Shown: positions 24,478-34,946, numbered from the stretch's first letter. The stretch is DNA of 64,000 bases from Nonomuraea glycinis (GCF_014646515.1 NZ_BMNK01000019.1:95890-159889); one strand, 5' to 3'. Numbers and translations: made by a program. The notes: generated by a model not told the origin, from the sequence alone.

Positions 24478-25716
24478 ATGCCCACATTCGAGGAAATCAC
24501 TGCCTTCATCACAGACAAGCCACTCGCGACCGCTGTCATCACCCTCCTGAGCCTGGTCGGCCTCGTGCTGGCCTACCTGGTGCTCAGAGTCGCCTGGCGC
24601 GCCCTGACCTGGCTGGTCGCCCGCTACGTCGCCCCCCGCCCCATCGAGGACGTACTCACCGTCGTCGCCGCGTCCATCGCGACCGGCGTCTCCGCCCAGG
24701 GCATGTGGCGCTTCTCCGGCGACGTGCTGGGCCTGGACGGCCCCCTCCGGCTGCTGCTGTTCGCCTTCATCGAAGTGGCCATCATCACCTCCGCCGTACG
24801 GGCCCGCCGCAACATGCGCGAGAACTACTCCGCCGGCATCGACGGCATCGCCGTATGGGCTCTGACCTGCCTCACGGCGGTGCTGTCCAGCATGGACGCG
24901 CACAGCCTGCCCGAGGCGATCTTCAGGCTCGCCGCGCCGCTGGTGGCCGCCTGGCTGTGGGAGCGCGGCATGGCCATCGAGCGGCACCGCATCCGCGGCA
25001 CCGGCCGGATCAACTGGCGTCTCACCCCCGAGCGGCTGCTGGTCAGGCTCGGCATCGCCGAGGTCAGCGACCGTACGGCGAGTGAGGTCGACGCGCACCG
25101 CAGGCTCACCCGCGTCGCGCTGGCCGCCAAGCAGGCCAAGGTGCTGCGCGAGGGCGGCGCCCCCGAGCGGAAGGTCCGCGCCGCGCTGGCCAAGCTGGAC
25201 AAGGCCATGGACCAGGCCGTCGAGCACACCGGCCTGGCCGTCGACGCCACCCGCCAGGAGGCGCTGCTCGCCCAGATCGCCGCCCTCTACAACACCTCCG
25301 CCCTCATCGACGCCGACCCGCGCGTGCCGTGGGAGCCGCACGCCGACCACCACCCGGTGCCCGCCAGGCCCGCGCTGCCGCCGGCGCTGGCCCAGCTCGT
25401 GGACGAGGAGGACGAGGACGTCGAGATCCTCGACCCCAACCCGCAGGTCGTCGACACCGCCCAGCGAGCGGTGCTGATGCGGGCGTCCAGGGAGTTCTGG
25501 GACCGGCAGATCGCCAAGGGCATCGTGCCCCGCACGGTCGACATCGCCCAGGAGATCGGCATCTCGCTGACCACGGCGCGCGAGTATCGTTCGCTGTGGA
25601 AGCTGGAGCCTCAGGCGCACGCCCTCATCGAGGCGCTCTACCACCAGCACGGCATCGTCGACACCGGCACCTTCCCGGTCATCGCCGCCGACGGGCGGGT
25701 GCTGACCAAGTCATAG
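24478..25716 (+). CDS. DUF2637-type membrane protein (Spd-like) with C-terminal HTH-like region
   Basis: 412 residues. Four hydrophobic helices lie in the first about 165 residues (ITLLSLVGLVLAYLVLRVAW, LLLFAFIEVAIITSAV, GIAVWALTCLTAVLSSMDAH and LAAPLVAAWLWERGM), the layout of DUF2637 proteins found in Streptomyces plasmid-spread and AICE gene sets. A long soluble helical section follows. An acidic EEDEDVEILD stretch precedes a possible helix-turn-helix (TVDIAQEIGISLTTAREYRSLW) near residue 365. No conjugation, replication or integrase genes are nearby, so it may be a domesticated or stranded element gene. It probably pairs with the DUF2786 gene 21 bp downstream. Confidence 0.7.
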   Translation: MPTFEEITAFITDKPLATAVITLLSLVGLVLAYLVLRVAWRALTWLVARYVAPRPIEDVLTVVAASIATGVSAQGMWRFSGDVLGLDGPLRLLLFAFIEVAIITSAVRARRNMRENYSAGIDGIAVWALTCLTAVLSSMDAHSLPEAIFRLAAPLVAAWLWERGMAIERHRIRGTGRINWRLTPERLLVRLGIAEVSDRTASEVDAHRRLTRVALAAKQAKVLREGGAPERKVRAALAKLDKAMDQAVEHTGLAVDATRQEALLAQIAALYNTSALIDADPRVPWEPHADHHPVPARPALPPALAQLVDEEDEDVEILDPNPQVVDTAQRAVLMRASREFWDRQIAKGIVPRTVDIAQEIGISLTTAREYRSLWKLEPQAHALIEALYHQHGIVDTGTFPVIAADGRVLTKS

Positions 25717-25737
25717 GTCCCAGGAGCGGGGGAGTGG

Positions 25738-26427
25738 GTGCGCGGACGCACGCTGGAGCGGGTCAGGAAACTGCTGGCCAAGGCCGAGCGTACGGACAAC
25801 GAGCACGAGCGGGCCGCCTTCATGGCGGCGGCGTCCGCGCTCATGGCCAAGTACGGCATCGACTCCCTCGACCCGGAGCGGCCCCGCCAGGCGCCTGGCG
25901 ACCGGATCGTCACCGTCCCCGGCCCCTGGGCCGGGGAGAAGGCCCGGCTGGTCAGCCTGGTCGCCCAGGCGCTGCGCTGCCGCCCGCTGCTCATCGGGCG
26001 CGGCGACGGCGGGCACCGGGTGCACGTGTTCGGCTTCGCCGCCGATCTGGAGCGCGCGGAGCTGCTCGCCACGTCCCTGCTGCTGCAGATGGCCTCCGGC
26101 CTGGCCCGCGTACGGCCGCCGGGTGAGGTGACGGCCGTGCGGGCCTACCGGCGGTCGTGGCTGCTCGGCTTCACCGACGAGGTCTACCGGCTGCTGCGCG
26201 AGGCCGAGCGGCGCGCCGAGGCCGAGGCGCCGGTGGCGGGCACCGCCCTCGTCCTCGCGGACCGGCACGCCGAGGTCGAGCGCGCGGTGGCGGCGGCCTA
26301 CCCGCGCATCCGGCTCAGCGTGCCCCGCACCAGCGGCAGCGGCTACGGCGACGGCGTGGCGGCGGGCCGCCGAGCCGACCTCGGCCGCACCCGCGTCCAC
26401 CACGACGCCCCCCGCGAACTCACCTGA
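25738..26427 (+). CDS. DUF2786 domain protein
   Basis: 229 residues from GTG at 25738. The N-terminal 45 residues (RVRKLLAKAERTDNEHERAAFMAAASALMAKYGID) match the DUF2786 helical domain, often found in phage and mobile-element proteins. A mixed alpha/beta region with an RAYRRSWLLGF motif and an Arg/Gly-rich C-terminus (YGDGVAAGRRADLG) follows. The downstream half resembles the conserved region of DUF7168-type proteins. It follows the DUF2637 gene by 21 bp and ends 6 bp from the convergent pgm stop. Function unknown. Confidence 0.7.
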   Translation: MRGRTLERVRKLLAKAERTDNEHERAAFMAAASALMAKYGIDSLDPERPRQAPGDRIVTVPGPWAGEKARLVSLVAQALRCRPLLIGRGDGGHRVHVFGFAADLERAELLATSLLLQMASGLARVRPPGEVTAVRAYRRSWLLGFTDEVYRLLREAERRAEAEAPVAGTALVLADRHAEVERAVAAAYPRIRLSVPRTSGSGYGDGVAAGRRADLGRTRVHHDAPRELT

Positions 26428-26433
26428 AGGTCT

Positions 26434-28065
<1,632 letters not shown>

Positions 28066-28169
28066 GGGGCCACTGTACAAATCTCCGCCAGGACGGCCGG
28101 GTCGACACCCGCTCGCGTACATGATCGGAGTTACACTCGCCTGAGCCAACCGAATGGAGTTCTGGAGCC

Positions 28170-29066
28170 ATGCGATTCGGACTGCTGCTCAACGAGCCCA
28201 CCGGCCAGGATCCGCTCGCCGAGCTGGGCGACGCGATCGCCCAGGCCGCCGAGGACGGCTTCGACTCGGCGTGGTCGTCCCACATCTTCGGCGTCGACGC
28301 GCTCACCGCGCTGGCCGTCGCCGGCCGCGGGCACGCCATCGAGCTCGGCACCGCGGTGGTGCCCGTCTACCCGCGCCACCCGGCCGCGCTCGCCCAGCAG
28401 GCGATGACCGCCAACGCCGCCCTGGGCGGGCGGCTGACGCTCGGCATCGGGCTCTCGCACCAGGTCGTGATCGAGAACATGTACGGCTACAGCTACGACA
28501 AGCCCGCCCGGCACATGACGGAGTATCTGAACGTCCTGCTGCCCGCCTCCCGCGGCGAGCAGGTGGACTACACCGGCGAGACCGTGAAGGCCAATATCCG
28601 GCTCGGCACGCCGGGCGCCGGTTTCCCGGTGCTCATCGCCGCGCTCGGCCCGCGCATGCTCAAGCTGGCGGGCACCGTGGCCGACGGCACCGTGCTCTGG
28701 ATGACCGGCCCCAAGACCGTCGCCGACCACATCGCGCCCACGATCAACGCGGCCGCCGCCGAGGCCGGCCGCGAGCCCCCGCGCATCGTCTGCGAGCTGC
28801 CCGTCAGCGTCACCGACGACCCCGACGCCGCCAGGGCCCGCGCCAACGAGATCTTCGAGGTGTACGGCCAGCTCCCCTCCTACCGCGCCATGCTGGACCG
28901 CGAGGGCGCGGCCGGTCCCGGGGACGTGGCGATCGTCGGCGACGAGTCCTCCGTCCGTGCCCAGATCGACCAGCTCGCCGAGGCCGGCGTCACCGACTTC
29001 GTGGCCGCCGTGCTGGGCGACCGCCGGCGCACTCTCGACGTGCTGATCGGCGCGTCGAAGGGCTGA
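28170..29066 (+). CDS. LLM-class F420-dependent oxidoreductase
   Basis: 298 residues with the luciferase-like TIM barrel: MRFGLLLNEP, GFDSAWSSHIFGVDALTALA, GTAVVPVYPRHPAALAQQAMT, LTLGIGLSHQVVIENMYGY, and PVLIAALGPRMLKLAG. These match actinobacterial F420-type flavin-independent reductases rather than FMN monooxygenases. The physiological substrate is unknown. The gene is divergent from pgm (104 bp) and 30 bp before the GH25 gene. F420 dependence is inferred from the subfamily signature. Confidence 0.88.
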   Translation: MRFGLLLNEPTGQDPLAELGDAIAQAAEDGFDSAWSSHIFGVDALTALAVAGRGHAIELGTAVVPVYPRHPAALAQQAMTANAALGGRLTLGIGLSHQVVIENMYGYSYDKPARHMTEYLNVLLPASRGEQVDYTGETVKANIRLGTPGAGFPVLIAALGPRMLKLAGTVADGTVLWMTGPKTVADHIAPTINAAAAEAGREPPRIVCELPVSVTDDPDAARARANEIFEVYGQLPSYRAMLDREGAAGPGDVAIVGDESSVRAQIDQLAEAGVTDFVAAVLGDRRRTLDVLIGASKG

Positions 29067-29096
29067 CCAGGTGGCGTCGCCATAAACTCCGGCACG

Positions 29097-29702
29097 ATGA
29101 AGGGCTTGCTGCACGGCATAGACGTGTCCAACTGGCAGGGCTCCGTCGACTGGGGCGGGCACGCCCGGTCCGGAGTGGCGTTCGCCTTCGCCAAGGCCAC
29201 CGAGGGAGGCGACTTCACCGACCGGTGGTTCGCCCGCAACTGGGACGGCATGCGGGAGAGCTGGATCGTCTGCGGCGCCTACCACTTCGCCCGCCCCAAG
29301 GGCGACCCCGGCGAGCAGGCACGCCACTTCCTGCACACCGTCAGGGCGGCGGGCGGGCTGCGCCGCGGCGACCTGATCGCGCTCGACCTGGAGACCGCCG
29401 ACGGGCAGCGGCCCGAGGAGGTCGCCCGCTACGCCCGCCGCTGGTGCCACGTCGTCGAACGGCGCTCGGGCGTGCGCCCGTTCATCTACACCTTCCACTC
29501 CTTCGCGGCCGCGGGTCACTGCGCCGGGCTGGAGCGCTATCCGCTCTGGATCGCCAGCCCGCACAGCCATCGCGGCAGGCCCGAGGTGCCCCGGCCCTGG
29601 CAGGACTGGACGATCCACCAGCACGCCAACAGCCCCGTCGACCGTAACGTGTTCCACGGCAGCCGCCGGGACCTGACCAGGCTGGGGTTCGACCCGCGAT
29701 AG
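29097..29702 (+). CDS. Glycoside hydrolase family 25 (lysozyme-like)
   Basis: 201 residues: HGIDVSNWQGSVDW at the N-terminus contains the family aspartate; AFAKATEGGDFTD, CGAYHFARP, ALDLETADGQRP (acidic pair) and FIYTFHSF follow, covering the whole GH25 barrel. These enzymes cleave the MurNAc-GlcNAc bond in peptidoglycan. No signal peptide or wall-binding domain is seen, so it may act intracellularly or be exported by an unusual route. TAAACT at 29083-29088 lies 8 nt before the ATG (leaderless style). Confidence 0.88.
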   Translation: MKGLLHGIDVSNWQGSVDWGGHARSGVAFAFAKATEGGDFTDRWFARNWDGMRESWIVCGAYHFARPKGDPGEQARHFLHTVRAAGGLRRGDLIALDLETADGQRPEEVARYARRWCHVVERRSGVRPFIYTFHSFAAAGHCAGLERYPLWIASPHSHRGRPEVPRPWQDWTIHQHANSPVDRNVFHGSRRDLTRLGFDPR

Positions 29703-29740
29703 CATCGGATCACCATCTCGTGCCATCCAAGGGAGCCATC

Positions 29741-31705
29741 GTGTCAGCCGAGCTACGCATCACCCTCGCCGGAGCCGAGCGTGTGGTCGAGGCCGGCACG
29801 ACGGCCGGCGAGGCGCTGGAGGCCGACGGCCGCGCCGTCATCGCCGCCCAGGTCAACGGCGAGGCCCGCGACCTGGCCTGGCAGCTGGAGCAGGGCGACG
29901 TGGTCGAGCCCATCGAGATCTCCAGCGAGCAGGGCAGGGCGATCGTCCGCCACTCCACCGCGCACGTCATGGCGCAGGCGGTGCAGGAGCTGTTCCCCGA
30001 GGCCAAGCTGGGCATCGGCCCGCCGGTCGACAACGGGTTCTACTACGACTTCGACGTCGCCCAGGCCTTCCACCCCGACGACATCAAGCGCATCGAGAAG
30101 CGCATGCGCGAGATCGTCAAGCAGGGCCAGCTGTTCTCCCGCCGGGCCGTGACCGACGACGAGGCCCGCCAGGAGCTTGCCGCCGAGCCGTACAAACTGG
30201 AGCTCATCGGGCTCAAGGGCGGCGCCGCGGACGAGGAGTCGGTGGAGGTCGGCGCGGGGCAGCTGACCATCTACGACAACCTCGACGCCAAGACCGGCGA
30301 CCTGCGCTGGAAGGACCTGTGCCGCGGCCCGCACGTGCCGTCGACCCGGTCCATCCCCGCCTTCAAGCTGATGCGCTCCGGCGGCGCCTACTGGCGCGGC
30401 AGCGAGAAGAACCCGCAGCTCCAGCGCATCTACGGCACCGCCTGGGAGTCCCGCGACAAGCAGGACGACTACCTCAAGCTGCTGGAGGAGGCCGAGAAGC
30501 GCGACCACCGCAAGCTCGGCGCGGAGCTGGACCTGTTCAGCTTCCCGCCGGAGCTGGGCAGCGGGCTGCCGATCTTCCATCCCAAGGGCGGGATCATCCG
30601 CAAGGAGATGGAAGATTACATGCGCAGGCGGCAGGGCGAGGCGGGCTACGAGTTCGTCAACACCCCGCACATCACCAAGTCGACGCTGTTCGAGACCTCC
30701 GGTCACCTGCCGTGGTATGCCGAGGACATGTTCCCGCCCTTCGAGCTGGAGGGCATCGAATACCGCGTCAAGCCGATGAACTGCCCGATGCACAACCTGA
30801 TCTTCCGGGCGCGCGGGCGCTCCTACCGTGAGCTGCCGCTGCGGCTGTGCGAGTTCGGCTCGGTCTACCGCTACGAGAAGTCGGGCGTGGTGCACGGCCT
30901 GACCCGGGTGCGCGGCATGACGCAGGACGACTCGCACATCTACTGCACCCGCGAGCAGATGGTCGGCGAGATCAAGAGCCTGCTCACCTTCGTGCTCAGC
31001 GTGCTGCGCGACTTCGGCCTGGCGGAGTTCTACCTGGAGCTGTCCACCCGCGACGACTCCGACAAGTTCATCGGCGACCCGGCCGACTGGGACGAGGCCA
31101 CCGCCGCGCTGCGCCAGACGGCCGAGGAGTCCGGGCTGGAGCTGGTCGACGATCCGGGCGGCGCCGCCTTCTACGGCCCCAAGATCTCGGTCCAGGCCAA
31201 GGACGCGATCGGCCGCACCTGGCAGCTGTCCACCATCCAGCTCGACCTCAACCAGCCCAAGCGGTTCGAGCTCGAATACCAGGCCGCCGACGGCAGCCGC
31301 CAGACGCCCGTCATGATCCACCGGGCGCTGTTCGGCTCGATCGAGCGCTTCCTCGGTGTGCTCACCGAGCACTACGCCGGCGCGTTCCCGCCCTGGCTGT
31401 CCCCGGTCCAGGCGGTCGGCATCCCGATCGCCGACGCCCACGCCCCCTACCTCCAGGACATCGCCAAGCGGCTGCGCGAGCGCGGCATCCGGGTCGAGGT
31501 GGACGTGGCCGACGACCGGATGCAGAAGAAGATCCGCAACGCGCAGAAGGCCAAGGTGCCGTTCATGCTGCTCGCGGGCGACGACGACATCGCCAACGGC
31601 GCGGTGTCCTTCCGCTACCGCAACGGCGAGCAGAAGAACGGCGTCCCGGTGGACGAGGCGATCGCCGAGATCATCGACGCCGTTGAGCGCCGCGTCCAGG
31701 TCTGA
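29741..31705 (+). CDS. thrS: Threonyl-tRNA synthetase
   Basis: 654 residues from GTG at 29741, chosen for AAGGGAG six bases upstream; a GTG 21 nt earlier is possible. Layout: N-terminal TGS-like domain, editing-domain motif HSTAHVMAQAVQ with zinc-type His residues, class II motif 1 region, catalytic-site NCPMHN cysteine, motif 2 (LRLCEFGSVYRYEKSG), motif 3 (MIHRALFGSIERFLG) and the anticodon-binding C-terminal domain. It charges tRNA-Thr. No T-box fits in the 38-nt gap after the GH25 gene. In mycobacteria thrS is next to the HIT-pgsA-pimA block, as here after an insertion. Confidence 0.97.
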   Translation: MSAELRITLAGAERVVEAGTTAGEALEADGRAVIAAQVNGEARDLAWQLEQGDVVEPIEISSEQGRAIVRHSTAHVMAQAVQELFPEAKLGIGPPVDNGFYYDFDVAQAFHPDDIKRIEKRMREIVKQGQLFSRRAVTDDEARQELAAEPYKLELIGLKGGAADEESVEVGAGQLTIYDNLDAKTGDLRWKDLCRGPHVPSTRSIPAFKLMRSGGAYWRGSEKNPQLQRIYGTAWESRDKQDDYLKLLEEAEKRDHRKLGAELDLFSFPPELGSGLPIFHPKGGIIRKEMEDYMRRRQGEAGYEFVNTPHITKSTLFETSGHLPWYAEDMFPPFELEGIEYRVKPMNCPMHNLIFRARGRSYRELPLRLCEFGSVYRYEKSGVVHGLTRVRGMTQDDSHIYCTREQMVGEIKSLLTFVLSVLRDFGLAEFYLELSTRDDSDKFIGDPADWDEATAALRQTAEESGLELVDDPGGAAFYGPKISVQAKDAIGRTWQLSTIQLDLNQPKRFELEYQAADGSRQTPVMIHRALFGSIERFLGVLTEHYAGAFPPWLSPVQAVGIPIADAHAPYLQDIAKRLRERGIRVEVDVADDRMQKKIRNAQKAKVPFMLLAGDDDIANGAVSFRYRNGEQKNGVPVDEAIAEIIDAVERRVQV

Positions 31706-31780
31706 CCGCGGCGAGGCCCCTCGCGGGTCCGGCCCGCCGCGCCCGGCTGCCTCCTCGAAGCGACGGGGGCGGCCGGGACC

Positions 31781-31870
31781 GCTCGGTCAGCCATCATCGC
31801 TCGGTCAGCCATCATCGCTCGGTCAGTTGGGGTCGCTCGGTCAGTTGGGGTCGCTCGGTCAGCGGGGATA
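31781..31870 (-). repeat. Five 18-bp tandem repeats carrying the stop codon of the PIG-L gene
   Basis: Units start at 31781, 31799, 31817, 31835 and 31853, all sharing GCTCGGTCAG. The last unit contains the real TGA stop of the minus-strand deacetylase gene (31859-31861). Each other unit carries the same TGA at the same offset, giving five in-frame stops in a row. Units 1-2 and 3-4 are identical pairs, implying recent stepwise duplication. Confidence 0.9.
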
Positions 31871-32581
31871 GAGGCGGAAGGTCACGGCGGGGTCGCCGTT
31901 GAAGTGCTTCGCCGCCTGACGGACGGTGTCTTCGACGAAGGTACGGGCGTAGGTCTCGGGGTCCTCGTCGGTGAGGGCCTCGATGTAGGCGCGGTGCTCG
32001 ATGAGGGAACGGACGCCTGCCTCCAGGCCGTCGGTGACGTCCACGGCGTGGGTCGGGGAGTCGGTGCCCGCGACGGCGACCCAGCGGACGCCGTCCCACG
32101 GCTCAGCGTCGGTGTCGCGAAATATCCACCTGTTTCCGGCGTCACCGGCGGCGTCCAAGGTGGCCCTGCCGACTGCTCTGTGATCCGGGGTGTTCCACAC
32201 CGTGCCGTCCCAGGTGTCGTCGAAGTTGAGCGTGATCACCAGCTCGGGGCGGTGCCTGCGGATGGCGGCCGTGAGATCCCGGCGCAGCGCCGTACCGTAT
32301 TCGATCACGCCATCGGCGTGGTCGAGGAACTCGACGCTCGTCACGCCGACCACGGCGGCACTGGCACGCTGCTCCCGCTCGCGCACCGGACCGGCCTGGG
32401 CCGGTTCGAGCGTGTCGATACCGGCCTCGCCGCGCGTGGCGAGCAGGTAGGTGACCTCCCGCCCCTCACCGGTCCAGGTCGCCACGGCCGCCGCGCAGCC
32501 GTACTCGAGATCGTCGGGGTGCGCCACCACGGCCAGGGCGCGCCGCCAGTCGCCGGGCATGGGTGCGAGTTGCTCAGCCAT
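31859..32581 (-). CDS. PIG-L (LmbE/MshB-like) deacetylase
   Basis: 240 residues with the zinc-site motif VVAHPDDLEYGC (HPDD) near residue 19, DHADGVIEYG, and TPDHRAVGRATL with the third zinc His. These enzymes remove N-acetyl groups from GlcNAc conjugates, such as mycothiol or antibiotic precursors. MshB or Mca identity is not established, since the length is shorter than typical MshB. ATG at 32581 is preceded by TACGGT (minus strand, 32589-32594) 7 nt upstream, supporting a leaderless start. Divergent from an ECF sigma gene across 61 bp. Confidence 0.85.
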   Translation of the reverse strand: MAEQLAPMPGDWRRALAVVAHPDDLEYGCAAAVATWTGEGREVTYLLATRGEAGIDTLEPAQAGPVREREQRASAAVVGVTSVEFLDHADGVIEYGTALRRDLTAAIRRHRPELVITLNFDDTWDGTVWNTPDHRAVGRATLDAAGDAGNRWIFRDTDAEPWDGVRWVAVAGTDSPTHAVDVTDGLEAGVRSLIEHRAYIEALTDEDPETYARTFVEDTVRQAAKHFNGDPAVTFRLYPR

Positions 32582-32588
32582 GCCCGTC

Positions 32589-32635
32589 ACCGTAAGCCGG
32601 TCAAGCCCGAATCCGTCGGACCCGGGGCTTACGAT
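32589..32635. promoter_or_regulatory. Back-to-back leaderless promoters for the PIG-L and ECF sigma genes
   Basis: TACGGT on the minus strand (32589-32594) lies 7 nt before the deacetylase ATG. TACGAT on the plus strand (32630-32635) lies 7 nt before the sigma-factor GTG. Neither gene has a Shine-Dalgarno. The whole 61-bp divergent region is thus two compact promoters facing away from each other. Confidence 0.55.
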
Positions 32636-32642
32636 GGCCGGC

Positions 32643-33695
32643 GTGAATGGCGAATCGGGGGCTGGTGTGGGGACGCGGCCACAGGGGGCGGCCCAAGCGG
32701 GCGAGGGTGTCGAGGCGGTTCGGGCGGGCGATCAGGCGGCGTTCGCCGAGCTGGCCGAGCGCTATCGGCATGAGGTGCAGGTGCACTGCTACCGGATGCT
32801 CGGGTCCTACGTCGAGGCCGAGGACATGGTGCAGGAGGCGCTGCTGAAGGCGTGGCGCGGGCGGGAGACGTTCGAGGGGCGTTCGACGTTCAGGGCTTGG
32901 CTCTACCGGATCGCCACGAACGTGTGCCTCGATGCCCTGTCCGGCCCGGCTCGCTCGCGTGAGGTCGTGGTGACCATGGAGGGCGGCGAGCGATCGGCAC
33001 TGGCGGAGGTGCCGTGGCTGCAGCCCTACCCTGATCGGTTGCTGGACCTGGCGGGGCCGGGCGACGGGGAGCCGGACGCGCTCGTGGTCTCCAGGGAGAC
33101 GGTCGAGCTCGCCTACCTGGCCGCCATCCAGCACCTGCCGCCGCGTCAGCGGGCGGTGCTCATCCTGCGTGACGTGGCGGGCTGGCCGGCCGAGGAGACC
33201 GCGGGAGCGCTGGAGATGAGCGTGGCGGCGGTCAAGAGCGCCCTGCAGCGGGCCAGGGCGACCCTCCGCCTGCACCTGCCCGAGCGGCGCTCCCAGTGGG
33301 GCCCGGCGAGCAGGCCGAGCGAGGAGGAGCGGGCGGTGCTGCGGCGCTACATGCGGGCCTCGGAGGAGGGCGACCTGGTGAGCCTGGCCGCGCTGCTCCG
33401 CGAGGACGCCCGTCAGGCGATGCCGCCCGCGGCTCTGCTGTACGCCGGGCGCGAGGCGATCCTGGACATGTGGCGTCCGGTCGTGGAGGGGGCGCAGGCG
33501 TGGGGCGAGTGGCGGTCCATCCTCACCTTCGCCAACCGGCGGCCCGCGGTCGCCAACTATGTCCGGCGCGGTGGCGAGACCGCGTTCACGGCCGTCAATC
33601 TCGATGTGGTGCGCATCGAGGACGGACTGATCGCGGAGATCACCACGTTCGCCCCGGAGGTGCTCCCCGCCTTCGGCCTCCCGGACACCCTCTGA
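32643..33695 (+). CDS. ECF sigma factor with C-terminal SnoaL/NTF2-like domain
   Basis: 350 residues. Region 2 is AFAELAERYRHEVQVHCYRMLGSYVEAEDMVQEALLKAW; region 4 is HLPPRQRAVLILRDVAGWPAEETAGALEMSVAAVKSALQRARATL. After residue about 225 an NTF2/SnoaL-like domain follows (YMRASEEGDLVSLAALLREDA, then YAGREAILDMWRPV), as in actinobacterial SigG/SigX5-type ECFs, where it replaces an anti-sigma partner. The likely target or partner is the gene at 33809. GTG 32643 is 7 nt after TACGAT. Confidence 0.9.
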   Translation: MNGESGAGVGTRPQGAAQAGEGVEAVRAGDQAAFAELAERYRHEVQVHCYRMLGSYVEAEDMVQEALLKAWRGRETFEGRSTFRAWLYRIATNVCLDALSGPARSREVVVTMEGGERSALAEVPWLQPYPDRLLDLAGPGDGEPDALVVSRETVELAYLAAIQHLPPRQRAVLILRDVAGWPAEETAGALEMSVAAVKSALQRARATLRLHLPERRSQWGPASRPSEEERAVLRRYMRASEEGDLVSLAALLREDARQAMPPAALLYAGREAILDMWRPVVEGAQAWGEWRSILTFANRRPAVANYVRRGGETAFTAVNLDVVRIEDGLIAEITTFAPEVLPAFGLPDTL

Positions 33696-33706
33696 CCAGC
33701 GAAAAA

Positions 33707-33718
33707 AGGAAATTTCCT
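33707..33718. promoter_or_regulatory. Perfect palindrome AGGAAATTTCCT
   Basis: A 12-bp perfect palindrome 11 bp after the sigma-factor stop and 90 bp before the next gene. AGGAAATTTCC recurs at 44951-44961 upstream of phoD. Possibly an operator or part of an ECF-type -35 region (GGAAAT). Confidence 0.35.
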
Positions 33719-33808
33719 GAATTATCCCTCCGGGCCGATTCCTTTCGCCGCGCCCTCCGGTCATATGGGCGACACCGGTTGAAACGACGAACCAAAGGGA
33801 TCACCGAC

Positions 33809-34270
33809 ATGACCGAGCACACCACCACCGGTAGCACCGCCGCCGACACGGCTCGGCCGGACGCTCAGCTCAAGGCCCTGGACCGGCTGGTGGGCACCTG
33901 GCGGGTGACCGGCGGCGCCGAGGGCACCGCCACCTACCGCTGGCTCGACGGCGGCTTCTTCCTCATCCAGGAGGTCGAGCTCGAGCAGTACGGCCGGCGG
34001 ATCAGCGGCGTGGAGATGATCGGCCGGGAGCGGCCCTTCGGCGCGGAGCAGCCCGGCGAGGACATCAAGTCCCGCTTCTACGACAACCAGGGCAACACCT
34101 TCGACTACGTGTACGAACTCGACGGCGACACGCTCACCATCTGGGGCGGCGAGAAGGGCTCACCCGCCTACTACCGAGGCACGTTCAGCCCCGACGGCGA
34201 CACCGCCACCGGCGCCTGGATCTACCCGGGCGGTGGCGGCTACGACTCGAACATGACCCGTCTGAAGTAA
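33809..34270 (+). CDS. DUF1579-like lipocalin-fold protein, probable ECF sigma partner gene
   Basis: 153 residues: LKALDRLVGTWRVTGGAEGTATYRWLDGGFFLIQEVE, then FDYVYELDGDTLTIWGG and FSPDGDTATGAWIYPGGGGYDSNMT. The pattern of a THAP4/DUF1579-like beta-barrel is clear; such proteins may bind small ligands or heme, but no ligand residue is assigned here. AAAGGGA stands eight bases before the ATG. Close placement after an ECF sigma with a C-terminal domain suggests joint regulation. Function unknown. Confidence 0.75.
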   Translation: MTEHTTTGSTAADTARPDAQLKALDRLVGTWRVTGGAEGTATYRWLDGGFFLIQEVELEQYGRRISGVEMIGRERPFGAEQPGEDIKSRFYDNQGNTFDYVYELDGDTLTIWGGEKGSPAYYRGTFSPDGDTATGAWIYPGGGGYDSNMTRLK

Positions 34271-34313
34271 CACCGGAGCGGGCCGGTAAGCCCGTGCACG
34301 GGGGTGGCGCGGG

Positions 34314-34877
34314 TCAGAACGGGTCGTCCTCCTCGGGGGCCGGACTGGGTCGGGCCTCGCCGGGGAGGCGGACGTCGTCGACCGTCACGTTCACCTCGAT
34401 GACCCGCATGCCCAGCATCCGGCTGACGCTGCCGGCGACGTTGGCCTTGACCTCGCCGGCGACCTCCATCACGACGTGGCCGTACTCGACCACGACGGTC
34501 AGGTCGATGCCCACCTGGCGGTCCTGGATCTGGGCGCTCACCCCTTGGGTGCCGCGCCGGGCTCCGATGCCGATGCGGTCGCGTACCGACTCCAGGGCGC
34601 GGGCGAAGTCGCCGCCGAGGTCGGCGACGCCCGGCACCTCCAGGGCGGCCAGGGCGGCGACCTTCTCCACCACCTCGTCGGCCACCGTGATGCGTCCCTT
34701 GACGGCGGTGGCGGGGGAGGACGGCGCGAGTTCGCCGTACGGTCGGGAGGACGGCGAGGGTTCGCCGTCCGGGGCGGTGGAGCCGTTGGGCGCGGTGGTG
34801 AGCGCGCTGTCGGAGGGGAGGTCGTCGTCGGCGGTGGGCTCGGTCGGGGCGGTGTGCTCGGCTAGGGCGTCGCTCAT
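34314..34877 (-). CDS. Asp23/Gls24 family envelope stress protein
   Basis: 187 residues. The first about 60 residues are low complexity (Pro, Ser, Thr, Asp) and include an imperfect repeat near 34730-34780. The Asp23/Gls24 core spans residues about 60-165: KGRITVADEVVEKVAALAAL, VPGVADLGG, GVSAQIQDRQVGIDLTVVVEYG and MLGMRVIEVNVTVDDVRLP. These small proteins associate with the membrane or wall under alkaline or envelope stress. AAGGAGG five bases before the ATG gives a firm start. Convergent with the DUF1579-like gene, 43 bp apart. Confidence 0.85.
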   Translation of the reverse strand: MSDALAEHTAPTEPTADDDLPSDSALTTAPNGSTAPDGEPSPSSRPYGELAPSSPATAVKGRITVADEVVEKVAALAALEVPGVADLGGDFARALESVRDRIGIGARRGTQGVSAQIQDRQVGIDLTVVVEYGHVVMEVAGEVKANVAGSVSRMLGMRVIEVNVTVDDVRLPGEARPSPAPEEDDPF

Positions 34878-34946
34878 GGCAGCCTCCTTCTGGCGTGTCT
34901 GGATTGTGCCGGATGTTCACCCCGTTTGTCCGCTGACCCGTGGCTC

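Noticed and set aside
24247..26427. Complete integrative conjugative element or prophage
   Set aside because: No integrase, replication initiator, FtsK-like transfer gene or flanking direct repeat could be found.
29703..29740. T-box riboswitch upstream of thrS
   Set aside because: Only 38 nt separate thrS from the previous gene, too short for a T-box leader, and no T-box motif is seen.
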